From a virus, in the IMG/VR virus record IMGVR_UViG_3300048583_000339, positions 1 through 40,384 of that record: a DNA stretch of 40,384 nt; one strand, given 5' to 3'. The notes below the pieces were generated by a model that was not told the DNA's origin, searched no databases, and worked only from the letters and a program-made list of their open reading frames with translations. Below are positions 8,438 to 16,171 of this stretch, piece after piece. Within the stretch, counting starts at the first letter, position 1, and the number at the start of each line of letters is the position of its first letter. A program made the position numbers and the translations under genes.

Positions 8438-9676
8438 ATGGCAGACGGCATCACCATTCGCAGCGCCTTTGAGGCGATTCTGTTCAAGATCGAAACCACC
8501 GAAGGCGCTGACGCGTCGCCTACCGGCAGCGCCGACGCCATCCCGTTCGAAGCCGGCAGCTTCACCTGGTCCGATCCGTTCACCCAGCTTCAGCAGAACG
8601 AAGCCAGCGGTTCGCTGGTCGCCGGTGCGCCGCTGGTTGTTGGCCAGGCCGTCACGCTCAGCTTTCGTTTCCGCATCAAGGGGCCGAACCAGGTGCCGAC
8701 CGCGATTGTCACCCCGCCGCATCACGCGGTCTATTCCGCCTGCGGTTGGCGCGGCCAGTTTCAGGCGGCGGTTACCAGCGCGGTGGCCACCGCCGGCACC
8801 ACCACTTCGGCGACGCTGGCGGTCGGCTTTGCCGCCACGGCACAGCTTTATCGCGGCATGATGCTGCAATGCACCGCCGGGCCGAACGTCGGTGAATTCC
8901 CGCTGATCACCGATTACACGGTGGGCCGCCTCGCCACCTTTGCCGATCTGTTCCCCACCGCGATGACGACCAGCAGCAGCCTTGCGCTGCCTGCCAACTG
9001 GACCTATGCCAACACCTCGCCGGCAAGCGGGGCGGCACGTGCCACCGATCAGCCCAGCGCCACCGTTTATCGATACGTCGATGGCAAGCTGATCCGTTTC
9101 GCCGGCGTCCGCGGCCAGCTCGATTTCGACAAACCTTCAGGCGCCGCACCGGGCTTTGGCACGTTCAACGGCACCGGCATCTATCTCGGCGAATCGGATG
9201 CGTCGCTGCCGGCACAGCCGAACCTGATGACCCATGCCGCGCCGTTGATCCTGCAGGGTGCCGAAGCATCCGAAGCCTTCCTGATCAATCGCCGCGCGCT
9301 GCCGATCAGCACCTTCACCTTCAACAGCGGCGCCGTTCTGGAAAGCCCGGAGGACCCGAACACCAATTCGGGCTTTGGCGCCGCCGTCATCGGCGGTCGC
9401 ACCCCGCTGTTCAGTTGCGACCCACTGCAGACGCTGGTGGCCACCCGCAACACGCTGGCGGATATTGCCAGCGGCACGGTTTACCCCGGCGCCATCCGTG
9501 GCGGCTACACCGCCGGCAACCGCTGGGCGCTGACTTTCCCCCGGATGCAGCCGGTGGCGCGCGGCGATGCCGAACGCGGGGCGCTGAAATCCGAAGCGTT
9601 GCAGCTGCGCGTGCTCAACACCCCGACGCAGGACCCCGGCCTGCGCGATAACGACGCGATCCTGACCTTCGCCTAA
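8438..9676 (+). CDS. Tail tube (major tail) protein
   Basis: A 412-residue protein with a strong ribosome site (AAAGGAG, 6 bases before the ATG), suiting a highly expressed virion protein. It begins MADGITIRSAFEAILFKIE, followed by EGADASPTGSADAIPFEAGS, a typical opening of alphaproteobacterial phage tail tube proteins. The rest is beta-rich and Thr/Ala/Gly-rich with few charged runs. At 412 residues it is longer than the lambda tube protein, so it probably carries an extra external domain. Its position between the tail terminator and the frameshifting chaperone supports the call. Confidence 0.8.
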   Translation: MADGITIRSAFEAILFKIETTEGADASPTGSADAIPFEAGSFTWSDPFTQLQQNEASGSLVAGAPLVVGQAVTLSFRFRIKGPNQVPTAIVTPPHHAVYSACGWRGQFQAAVTSAVATAGTTTSATLAVGFAATAQLYRGMMLQCTAGPNVGEFPLITDYTVGRLATFADLFPTAMTTSSSLALPANWTYANTSPASGAARATDQPSATVYRYVDGKLIRFAGVRGQLDFDKPSGAAPGFGTFNGTGIYLGESDASLPAQPNLMTHAAPLILQGAEASEAFLINRRALPISTFTFNSGAVLESPEDPNTNSGFGAAVIGGRTPLFSCDPLQTLVATRNTLADIASGTVYPGAIRGGYTAGNRWALTFPRMQPVARGDAERGALKSEALQLRVLNTPTQDPGLRDNDAILTFA

Positions 9677-9704
9677 ACGAAGCGCAGCGGAGTGACCCCC
9701 TAAA

Positions 9705-10415
9705 ATGATTGCCCTTTCAACCGCCGCGCGCATCCCCTTCACCCCGCCCTGGCTGGCGGATCAGGCGGATGCGCCGGTTTTCCACATCCGCGCCGGGTCG
9801 GTGGTCGAACGCGGCCAGCTGGAGGCCGTGCTGGCCGGCCCGCCCTACAATGCGGGGCGGGTGATGCCATGGGATCTGGCCGATGCCGCCATGGATGCCG
9901 CCCGCCACCTGCTCGATGGCGAGGCGCGCGGTCAGGTGATCGAGGCGCTGCAGGCCATGAAGGCATCGCTGGGCCTTGCCACCCTGCCGCCGGAACAGCG
10001 CCAGCTGCTGATCGGCGTCGATGAATCCCTGATGGCCGCATGGCCGGAATATGCCGCGCTTCGGCAACGTGAAGCCCGGCGCGACGAATTGCTGCCCCTG
10101 CTGGCGGCGAAACACTTCCTGGTGGGCTGGGACAATTTCGACGCCGAATTTGTCACCGACAAGGATGGCCGGCCCAGTGATGACACGCTGCGCGCGCTGG
10201 GCATGTTCATCCTGCCGATGGTCGGGCGTGAAGCCTATCGCCTGCTCTATGCGGAGGATCAGCGCCCTTTGTCACCGCCGCCGTCGAAGTCTGGGCCCGA
10301 CCCGATGACTTCGCCGGCGGCATCCGCGCCCCGTTCGGCGGCGAAGGGTGGGAAATCTGCCACAGCGAAGGCGGACGAAAAGTCTGCAAAGTCTGGAAAG
10401 AAAACCCCCGTTTAG
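9705..10415 (+). CDS. Tail assembly chaperone, unshifted product (gpG-like)
   Basis: A 236-residue protein between tail tube and tape measure, the usual place for tail assembly chaperones. The first 188 residues are mixed alpha/beta with PPEQRQLLIGVDE and FDAEFVTDKDGRPSD. Beyond the slippery site at 10265 the unshifted frame gives 47 residues of Ser/Lys/Ala low-complexity sequence, which looks like a by-product of sharing the DNA with the other frame. The chaperone coats the tape measure protein and brings tube subunits. A GGAG lies about 12 bases before the ATG. Confidence 0.75.
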   Translation: MIALSTAARIPFTPPWLADQADAPVFHIRAGSVVERGQLEAVLAGPPYNAGRVMPWDLADAAMDAARHLLDGEARGQVIEALQAMKASLGLATLPPEQRQLLIGVDESLMAAWPEYAALRQREARRDELLPLLAAKHFLVGWDNFDAEFVTDKDGRPSDDTLRALGMFILPMVGREAYRLLYAEDQRPLSPPPSKSGPDPMTSPAASAPRSAAKGGKSATAKADEKSAKSGKKTPV

Positions 10416-10594
10416 TGCTGCCCGCATGGATCTGGCCGGTGCTCGATTTATGGGCGCTGTGCCGATCGGGCGGCGGCATGGGGGGCATCGTCAAACACCC
10501 GCCCGGCCCCGGTGGCATGGGCGATCAACCCGCCGCGCTGATGGATGCATTCGCCATGATCGACCGGCTGATGGCCGAACGGCAACCGAAGTGA
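9705..10594 (+). CDS. Tail assembly chaperone, -1 frameshift product (gpGT-like)
   Basis: Slippage by -1 at 10265-10271 gives a protein of about 296 residues: 189 from the first frame, then 107 from the -1 frame, ending at the TGA at 10592-10594. The -1 frame is open throughout the overlap and encodes well-formed sequence (VEVWARPDDF, GGEGWEICHS, then WIWPVLDLWALCRSGGG and MGGIVK), with a Trp/Gly pattern usual in the T part of such chaperones. It has no start codon of its own with a ribosome site. Its stop overlaps the GTG of the next gene (GTGA). Confidence 0.72.
10265..10271 (+). promoter_or_regulatory. Slippery heptamer CCCTTTG for -1 frameshifting
   Basis: In the chaperone frame it reads C CCT TTG, an exact X XXY YYZ heptamer, so both tRNAs can re-pair on CCC TTT. 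The -1 frame becomes the coding frame right after it, and the zero frame turns into low-complexity sequence. Lambda G-T and many siphophages use the same device at this gene. Confidence 0.7.
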
Positions 10595-11271
10595 TCGAAA
10601 CCAGCCTGGTGTTCGACAGTGCGCCGCTGCGCGCCGCCGCCGCCCGGTTCGAACCGGATGTGCTGCGCGCCGCGCGGGCCAGCGTCACCACCGTGTCGCG
10701 CACGATCGAAAAGGAACTGGAAGCCGCCACCGCCGGCGCCGGGCTGGGCCGCCTTGCCCGCGCCTGGCAAAGCACGGTTTACCCGAAGAACGGGCTGGCC
10801 GATGCGCCCAGCGCGACGATCTATCCAAAGGGCAAAAGCCGCACCATCGGCGCCATCACCGCCTATGCCACCGGCGTCACCATCAAGGGCACGCGCGGGC
10901 AATATCTGGCGATCCCGACCCCCGCCGCCGGGCCGCGGTCGACCGGGCGCGGCAAGGCGCCGCTGACGCCGGGCGAATGGGAACGCCGCACCGGGCTGCG
11001 CCTGCGGTTCATCTATCGCCGGAACCGGCCCAGCCTGCTGGTGCTCGATGAAGGGGTGTTGAGCGGCAAGACAGGCCGGGCAAGGCAGAACACCGCCCGC
11101 CGCCGGCAAACCGGCCGGGGCAACGCCACAATCGTGATCTTCACGCTGATCAAACAGGTGAAGGTGCAGAAACGGTTCAGCGTGTCGGCCATCACCGCGA
11201 ACAAGGACGACCGCCTGGCGGCGGATTTCACCGCGCGGATGAATGTGCTAATCGCGAACTTCAATAACTGA
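10591..11271 (+). CDS. DUF6441-like tail protein
   Basis: A 226-residue protein starting at a GTG that overlaps the end of the frameshifted chaperone. Recognised pattern: GLGRLARAWQSTVYP early, then a YPKGKSRTIGAI segment, then GQYLAIPTPAAG, TPGEWERRTGLRLRFIYRR, PSLLVLDEG, TIVIFTLIKQVKVQKR and a C-terminal helix ending in IANF. This order matches the DUF6441 family of phage proteins. The position before the tape measure gene is that of gpZ-like or tail-completion proteins; the molecular role is not established. Confidence 0.8.
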   Translation: MIETSLVFDSAPLRAAAARFEPDVLRAARASVTTVSRTIEKELEAATAGAGLGRLARAWQSTVYPKNGLADAPSATIYPKGKSRTIGAITAYATGVTIKGTRGQYLAIPTPAAGPRSTGRGKAPLTPGEWERRTGLRLRFIYRRNRPSLLVLDEGVLSGKTGRARQNTARRRQTGRGNATIVIFTLIKQVKVQKRFSVSAITANKDDRLAADFTARMNVLIANFNN

Positions 11272-11281
11272 AGGGATTGAA

Positions 11282-11728
11282 GTGTCGGGCAACAAGGCTT
11301 TTTGGGGCGTGGTGGCCTTCCTGGTGGTGGTCTATTTGGTCACCGTCAATCTGGCTTCAAGCGATGTTACGGAAGCTGCCAACAATAGCCATCGTACGCT
11401 TGAAACCGCGATGTTCGTTGCTCAAGACAAGATGGAGCGGCACTTTGAAAAGGCAGACCGGTTCAGCTATCGGAACCTTGAATTGGTCAAGTACGGCGCT
11501 CAGGATGTAATCTGCGGCGAAATGATCCCGATAGGCACGCCTCCGCTCGGTATCTTCTGGTCGCGTTTCGTGTTGTTTGTCGATGGCAACCACGGCTACT
11601 TCGGGGGTGATGAAGGCGGCTTTGAATTCCGCCGACGGTACGAAAAGCAGCCTATCGACGGCTCAGAGTTCAACTCGGTTTGGAAAAGGATTTGCTCTCC
11701 AGGCCGGCCCTCACAAGGCGGCGAATAG
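11282..11728 (+). CDS. Membrane-anchored protein of unknown function (accessory)
   Basis: A 148-residue protein beginning with GTG at 11282. Residues about 7-25 (FWGVVAFLVVVYLVTVNLA) form one membrane segment. A polar helical region with TLETAMFVAQDKMERHFEKA follows, then a Gly/aromatic region IPIGTPPLGIFWSRFVLFVDG. It is not a recognised tail component and its base composition is visibly less GC-rich than that of neighbouring structural genes. It is probably an accessory gene (moron), for example one acting at the host membrane. Its 3' end overlaps the antisense ribbon-helix-helix gene by 59 bases. Confidence 0.65.
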   Translation: MSGNKAFWGVVAFLVVVYLVTVNLASSDVTEAANNSHRTLETAMFVAQDKMERHFEKADRFSYRNLELVKYGAQDVICGEMIPIGTPPLGIFWSRFVLFVDGNHGYFGGDEGGFEFRRRYEKQPIDGSEFNSVWKRICSPGRPSQGGE

Positions 11729-11870
11729 CTTCAGGGCGGCTCATCTGGTCAGGTTGAGCTTCGATCCACAAATCAAGGTCGGCCAGCTCGATGGGTGGCA
11801 ACCGAACGCCAACCGTGGTCGCGCCAACAAAGGGGCGGCCGCGACCTTTTCTTTTAGCGGTTATTGACAT
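11670..11870 (-). CDS. Ribbon-helix-helix-like small DNA-binding protein
   Basis: A 66-residue protein on the opposite strand to all surrounding tail genes. A basic start (AKRKGRGRP) is followed by VGVRLPPIELADLDLWIEA and SRPEAIRRLVRAGLES. A beta strand, a helix, then SRPEAIRRLV is a common pattern in small ribbon-helix-helix proteins of alphaproteobacterial genomes. It would bind DNA as a dimer, most likely at the inverted repeat just upstream of its own start (11897-11931), and could regulate itself and the rightward antirepressor gene. Leftward transcription from it would run against the tail operon. Confidence 0.7.
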   Translation of the reverse strand: MSITAKRKGRGRPFVGATTVGVRLPPIELADLDLWIEAQPDQMSRPEAIRRLVRAGLESKSFSKPS

Positions 11871-11896
11871 ATCGAATTTCTTGTTACAGAAAAGAC

Positions 11897-11931
11897 GGGC
11901 CGAAGCAAGTATAGACCACTTGCCCCGGCCC
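11897..11931. promoter_or_regulatory. Long inverted repeat between divergent genes, possible operator
   Basis: GCAAGT (11905-11910) and ACTTGC (11918-11923) are perfect inverted arms around a 7-base centre. They are enclosed by GGGCC (11897-11901) and GGCCC (11927-11931). Read leftward, the centre contains TATACT (11914 to 11909), a good -10 element for the ribbon-helix-helix gene. A protein bound here could block that promoter. A consensus -35 TTGACA on the plus strand (11864-11869) lies nearby, but its -10 partner is weak. Confidence 0.5.
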
Positions 11932-11955
11932 TGACCTCAAGCAAGGAACTGACCC

Positions 11956-12171
11956 ATGCCCAAAGCTGCCAACGCCCATACACCGCCCGCTGTTGCGGGG
12001 TCATCAGGTAAATTCGAAACTGCCACCGCCGTCGAACGTGCTGCCGCCTTGTGGGCAAGCCCGGGGTTCCGGGCGCCGCCGCGCTGGTGGCAGGCGGCAA
12101 GGCCGGCGAACGTCACGATCATCAGGCCCCGTCGTCGGGTGCTCGTGCCGGCCCTCGGTGCCGCACAATGA
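11956..12171 (+). CDS. Leader ORF upstream of antirepressor (orf x-like)
   Basis: A 71-residue ORF with a ribosome site AAGGA 8 bases before its ATG. Its stop overlaps the antirepressor start (ATGA at 12168-12171), so antirepressor translation is coupled to it. The peptide (PRWWQAARPANVTIIRP) shows no domain, is Arg/Ala/Pro-rich, and lies over a region full of base-pairing potential. This matches the known P1/P7-type arrangement in which a short ORF precedes ant and is silenced by the C4 antisense RNA. The parallel is inference. Confidence 0.5.
   Translation: MPKAANAHTPPAVAGSSGKFETATAVERAAALWASPGFRAPPRWWQAARPANVTIIRPRRRVLVPALGAAQ
11986..12153 (+). ncRNA. Structured leader, possible C4-like antisense RNA region
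   Basis: Several complementary segments lie upstream of the antirepressor start. A hairpin GCCCGG (12059-12064) / CCGGGC (12069-12074) has a 4-base loop. CCCGC (11986-11990) / GCGGG (11995-11999) forms another. TGCCACC (12021-12027) pairs with GGTGGCA (12086-12092), and TGCCGCCT (12042-12049) with AGGCGGCA (12092-12099). Two upstream segments thus match two adjacent downstream ones, as the a'/a and b'/b pairs do in C4 RNA control. The GC-rich context raises the chance of fortuitous pairing. Confidence 0.35.
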
Positions 12172-13001
12172 CTGCGCTTTCGGTTTTCGCTTTCGGCGAA
12201 CAGGTGGTGCGGGTCAGTGATCGGAACGGGTCGCCGTGGTTCGTTGGGCAAGATGTTTGCTCATCGCTGGGCCACAAGAACTCGCGTCAGGTGCTTTCGC
12301 GGCTGCCTGAAGATGAAAAGGGGGTCCTTAATGTGGACACCCTTGGTGGCAAACAGGAGATGATCATCATTTCCGAAGCTGGAATGTACCGCCTGGTGCT
12401 GACTTCGCGCACCGAACCGGCGGAACGGTTCAAGACCTGGGTGGTTTCGGAAGTGCTGCCCAGCATCCGGCGCACCGGCGGCTACGCCCTGCCGGCGGCA
12501 AATGATCTGGCGGAAGAAGATGAAGCCGCGATTTTCAAGACCGAGCGCGGTTGTGGCGAGATTAACGCCAAGGTTGGGTTGGTCCGCGCGGCCGGTCGCA
12601 CCTTCGGCCCAATGGCGGCGCAGGAAGCTTGGCGGCGGATCGGGTTGATCGATGTCGATAAGGCAGCATCGCCGCATTACAACCGGGCGGGTGATGAAGG
12701 AATCGGCCAATGGTTCGCCGCCCGGATCGACCGGGCGCCAGAAGCAAAGACGCGGCTCGATGCCGTCTACAATGATTATCTGGTGTGGTGCCGCCGCAAT
12801 GGGGTGGTGGCCCGTGCGCTGCCCGTTCTGATCAGGGAATTGCGATTGTTCGGTGCATACATCCCGCCGGCCACGGTACGGTTGGTGCATGGGTTGCAAC
12901 TTCGTGAACTTCAATCCATCCTGTCAGATGTTCAGGCCAACCCGCAAAACGGCTGCCGCCTGAACAGGCAGCTAGCTGATGGGGTGCCCGGATGTCGATG
13001 A
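12168..13001 (+). CDS. Bro-N domain antirepressor
   Basis: A 277-residue protein. Residues about 5-105 are a Bro-N domain: SVFAFGEQVVRVSDRNGSPWFVGQDV, then RLPEDEKGV, then IIISEAGMYRLVL and RFKTWVVSEVLPSIRRTGGY, all hallmark segments. The C-terminal half (WRRIGLIDVD, VYNDYLVWCRRNGV) is helical and not recognised. Phage Bro-N proteins often act as antirepressors that inactivate the prophage repressor. The ATG at 12168 is chosen because it overlaps the leader ORF stop and begins the Bro-N pattern. Its place in the tail operon, far from the immunity switch, is unusual. Confidence 0.85.
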   Translation: MTALSVFAFGEQVVRVSDRNGSPWFVGQDVCSSLGHKNSRQVLSRLPEDEKGVLNVDTLGGKQEMIIISEAGMYRLVLTSRTEPAERFKTWVVSEVLPSIRRTGGYALPAANDLAEEDEAAIFKTERGCGEINAKVGLVRAAGRTFGPMAAQEAWRRIGLIDVDKAASPHYNRAGDEGIGQWFAARIDRAPEAKTRLDAVYNDYLVWCRRNGVVARALPVLIRELRLFGAYIPPATVRLVHGLQLRELQSILSDVQANPQNGCRLNRQLADGVPGCR

Positions 13002-13171
13002 CCCAAGCTGAAAAGACCAAGCGTAAGTTGATCCGCGTCGCCACTGAAACCTTCGGCGCTGATGCCGGCAGGGAAATGGCGCGGCGGATCAAGGTTGGCG
13101 AAGAGGCCAATGCTCGTTTCGTTGCTGCTGCTGCGAAGGTGCAGCCAGCGGACGGCAAGAAGCCCGAATAA
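12992..13171 (+). CDS. Small basic protein of unknown function
   Basis: A 59-residue ORF overlapping the antirepressor end by 10 bases. It begins MSMTQAEKTKRKLIRVATETFG and continues as amphipathic helix (GREMARRIKVGEEANARFVAAAAKV) with a charged tail. It is followed 24 bases later by a strong stem-loop, suggesting it is the last gene of the island transcript. No family is recognised. Confidence 0.55.
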   Translation: MSMTQAEKTKRKLIRVATETFGADAGREMARRIKVGEEANARFVAAAAKVQPADGKKPE

Positions 13172-13195
13172 CGTAACACCATCCCCCGCCCAACG

Positions 13196-13228
13196 GCACC
13201 CGCCCGGTCACCACCGGGCGGGTGCTTT
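13196..13228 (+). terminator. Intrinsic terminator of the accessory island
   Basis: A perfect 13-bp GC-rich stem (13196-13208 with 13213-13225) and a 4-base loop are followed by TTT. It stands between the accessory genes and the tape measure gene. Read-through would be needed for tail transcription, so it may act as an attenuator for upstream transcripts. Confidence 0.65.
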
Positions 13229-13249
13229 GGCGTGTCCATTGGAGATTGA

Positions 13250-16168
13250 ATGGCTTCAACCGCTGAAATTCAGGCGCGGCTCACGCTCAACGCCAAGAAT
13301 TTCACTTCGACCTTCGAAGGCGCCATCGATCAGGCGACGGCGCGTGCGCGCAGCGGTGGTGCACAGGTGGGGCAGGCGTTCAGTCAGACGGCAGGCGATG
13401 GCCTGCGCAATTTTGCCGGCCAGGTGCCGGTGGTCGGCGGTGCACTGACCGGGCTCAACGGCACAATTCTAGGTGTTGCTGCTGGCATCGGCGCTCTGGC
13501 AACGGGTGTTGGTTTCGCTATCTCCAACACCGAAGATTATGTGCGCTCGACGCGCGGCCTAGATGCCGTGTTGAAGGCCACCGGCAACCAGACCGGCTTG
13601 ACCAGTGCCCAACTGCGCGCCTTTGCCGAAGAACAAGAAGCGGCGTTGGGCATCAGCGCCGAGGCTATTCTTGATGCGGAAAAGGCGCTGGCCAGCTTCG
13701 ACGGGGTGGCCGGTACCACGTTCAAGAATGCAATCGTCGCTGCCGCTGATCTGTCGGCAGTCTACGGCGGTGACCTCAGCGGCAACGCTCAAAAGCTGGG
13801 CGTGGTGCTGCAGAACCTCGCCCAGGGCAATGTTGAAGGATTGACCAAAGGCTTCAAGTTCCTTGGCACGGCCACGCTGGATAGCATCGTGGCTCTTGCA
13901 AAGGCTGGCCAAACTGCCGAGGCGCAGACCACGCTGTTGGAGGCGCTGAAGAATACCGTGGGGGGCGCAGGCGGCGCGGCAGTCGATAACACCCTTTCGG
14001 GCGCGTTCTTCCGCTTGTCGGATGCAGTGGGCGATTCCACCCGTGCGCTGGCCACCCAGTCGGGGCTTTATGCGGGCACCGTTCAGTTTTTCAACCAGGT
14101 CGCGACGCTGGCCGAAAGCATCGCTGACAATTTCACGCGGGCCAACTCTGTCGATGTGAAGGTCAGCCCGTTGACCGCGCGGTTGATCGATGAACTCGAC
14201 AAGAACACCGACAAGGCGTCGGCAAAGCAGGCCGCTGATCAACAAAAGACTGTTGGCGACCGGCAGCGTGCCGCTGAAGCCGCTGCTGAAGCGTCAAAAA
14301 GGGCCGCCACTGAACAAGAGCGCGCGGCCAAGGCGGTCGAAAAGCAAAAGACCGATCTGGCCGCCAGTATCGCCGATCTGGAATTTCAGGCGGTGGCCGC
14401 CGGCAAGACCCGCGACGACGCCGAAAAGCTGTCGACCCTGCGCCGGCTTGAACTGCAATTCGGCAAGCTGTTGACGGTCAATGACCGCGAACGCATCACC
14501 CGTGCCATCGAGCTGCGCAAGATCAACGAGGATGGCCGGGCGCTGGATGAAGCGCGTATAAAGGTGTTGCAGGACACGCCCAGCCTGTTGGATGAAATTG
14601 AAGAAAAACGTAAGAAAGGCTATGAGGCCGACGCTAAGGCGGAAGACGACGCTAAGCTGCGCCGCGAAGCCGATTTTCGGTATCTGTCTGATGCTTTTTT
14701 TGAGGCATTCAGCGGGCGCAGCGGTAACTTTTGGAACCGGTTCAAGGAACTGGGTATTCGAACTTTGTCGGAACTGACATCGCAGTTTGTGTTGACCGGT
14801 AGCATCAACTTGGGTGGTACTGCCGCTGGTGGCTTGTTGGGTCGGCTTGTTGGTGGGAGCGGTGGTAATGGCCTGATCGGCTCGGTTCTGGGCAGCGGCG
14901 CGGCGGCGTCAATTGGTGGGCTTCTCGGGTCTACCGGATTGGGGGCCGTTACGATTGGTTCGTCCGCTGCGTCTGCTGCCGGTGTTGGGGCGCTTGGCGG
15001 CACTACGCTTGCCGCTGGGGGTGCTGGTGCATCGGGTCTTCTGGGCGCTGCGGCGGTGGCGGCCCCATGGCTCGCCGCCGCTGCCGGGCTCGCCGCGCTG
15101 GGCTATGCCGTGTTCGGCAAGAAGGATGATTTCAGCGATGCGGCGCTGGTCACCGCCGCCGATGGCATCGCCGTCGCCGCGCTGCGCACCCGTGGCAAGG
15201 AATCGGCCGGCAAGTCCGAACAGCTGACCGGGCTTGTCGATACCCAGCTGGAACAGATCGCGGCGGCGCTGGGCGGCACCATCGCCCCCGGCATCCGCGG
15301 CGGATCGATCGGCACCAACCGCAACAACTTCTATTTCAACCCGACCGGCGGCGACTTCAAGGACGCGGGCCGGGTGATCTTTTCAACGCCTGAAGAAGCC
15401 GCCGCCGCCGCGGTGCGCGACCTGGTGGCAAAGGGGGCGCTGGCCGGGGTTGATCAAAGCGTCACCCGCCTGCTCGCCACCGGCGACATCGCCACGCAAC
15501 TGGGCAAGGCGCAACTGTTGTCGGCCGCCATCCGCGAATTCAACACCAACGCCGACCCGACCGGCGAGGCGATCCGCACGTTGAACGATCAGTTCGCCCA
15601 GCTGCGCGACGTGATGGCCGAAGCCGGATCGAGTGCCGAAGATGTGGCGAAGGCGTCGGCGCTGTACGACAAGAAGCTGCAGGAAATCCGCGATTCCGCC
15701 GGCGGCGCCACCACCACGCTGCGCGCCTTTCTCGATGATTTGGGCTTCGGTGCCAGCTCGCCGCTGTCGCTGGGCGACCAGGCGGCGGCGGCGCGCGCCG
15801 CCTATGCCGCCCAGGTCGGCCGCATCGGCACCAGCGGCTTCGATCAATCGGCGTTCGTTGCCAGCGGGCAACGCCTGCTCGACATCGAAGGGCAATTGAA
15901 CGGCCGCACCCAGGACTTCTTCGCCGTGTTCAACCAGGTGCAGGCCGACACCAACCGGGCCATTGGCGCGATCAACAATGCCAGCGGCATCACCGGCGAC
16001 AATCCTTTCGCCCGCGCCACCGCCGACGCCACGGCGGCGACGGCCGATAACACCGCGCTGCTGCTCGCCGAAACCCAGGCGATGAACGCCAACCTGTTGG
16101 AGGCGTTGAACCGGTTCGGCATCGGCGGGTTCATCGGCGGCGATGGCCGCGGCTTTGCGGTGGCATAG
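13250..16168 (+). CDS. Tail tape measure protein
   Basis: A 972-residue protein, the longest in the tail core, starting after GGAG with 5-base spacing. Residues about 60-300 are Ala/Gly-rich with alternating helices. Residues about 305-510 form a strongly charged coiled coil (KQAADQQKTVGDRQRAAEAA, EEKRKKGYEADAKAED). Residues about 519-623 are a Gly/Ala-rich hydrophobic stretch suited to crossing or inserting into the host membrane. The C-terminal part is helical. The protein sets tail length and is released during DNA entry. By the lambda rule of about 1.5 angstrom per residue the tail would be roughly 145 nm. Confidence 0.88.
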   Translation: MASTAEIQARLTLNAKNFTSTFEGAIDQATARARSGGAQVGQAFSQTAGDGLRNFAGQVPVVGGALTGLNGTILGVAAGIGALATGVGFAISNTEDYVRSTRGLDAVLKATGNQTGLTSAQLRAFAEEQEAALGISAEAILDAEKALASFDGVAGTTFKNAIVAAADLSAVYGGDLSGNAQKLGVVLQNLAQGNVEGLTKGFKFLGTATLDSIVALAKAGQTAEAQTTLLEALKNTVGGAGGAAVDNTLSGAFFRLSDAVGDSTRALATQSGLYAGTVQFFNQVATLAESIADNFTRANSVDVKVSPLTARLIDELDKNTDKASAKQAADQQKTVGDRQRAAEAAAEASKRAATEQERAAKAVEKQKTDLAASIADLEFQAVAAGKTRDDAEKLSTLRRLELQFGKLLTVNDRERITRAIELRKINEDGRALDEARIKVLQDTPSLLDEIEEKRKKGYEADAKAEDDAKLRREADFRYLSDAFFEAFSGRSGNFWNRFKELGIRTLSELTSQFVLTGSINLGGTAAGGLLGRLVGGSGGNGLIGSVLGSGAAASIGGLLGSTGLGAVTIGSSAASAAGVGALGGTTLAAGGAGASGLLGAAAVAAPWLAAAAGLAALGYAVFGKKDDFSDAALVTAADGIAVAALRTRGKESAGKSEQLTGLVDTQLEQIAAALGGTIAPGIRGGSIGTNRNNFYFNPTGGDFKDAGRVIFSTPEEAAAAAVRDLVAKGALAGVDQSVTRLLATGDIATQLGKAQLLSAAIREFNTNADPTGEAIRTLNDQFAQLRDVMAEAGSSAEDVAKASALYDKKLQEIRDSAGGATTTLRAFLDDLGFGASSPLSLGDQAAAARAAYAAQVGRIGTSGFDQSAFVASGQRLLDIEGQLNGRTQDFFAVFNQVQADTNRAIGAINNASGITGDNPFARATADATAATADNTALLLAETQAMNANLLEALNRFGIGGFIGGDGRGFAVA

Positions 16169-16171
16169 CCG

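Noticed and set aside
10348-10590. Upstream extension of the DUF6441-like gene
   Set aside because: The extra residues are Arg/Gly-rich and overlap the chaperone frames. GTG at 10591 fits the family start and overlaps the chaperone stop.
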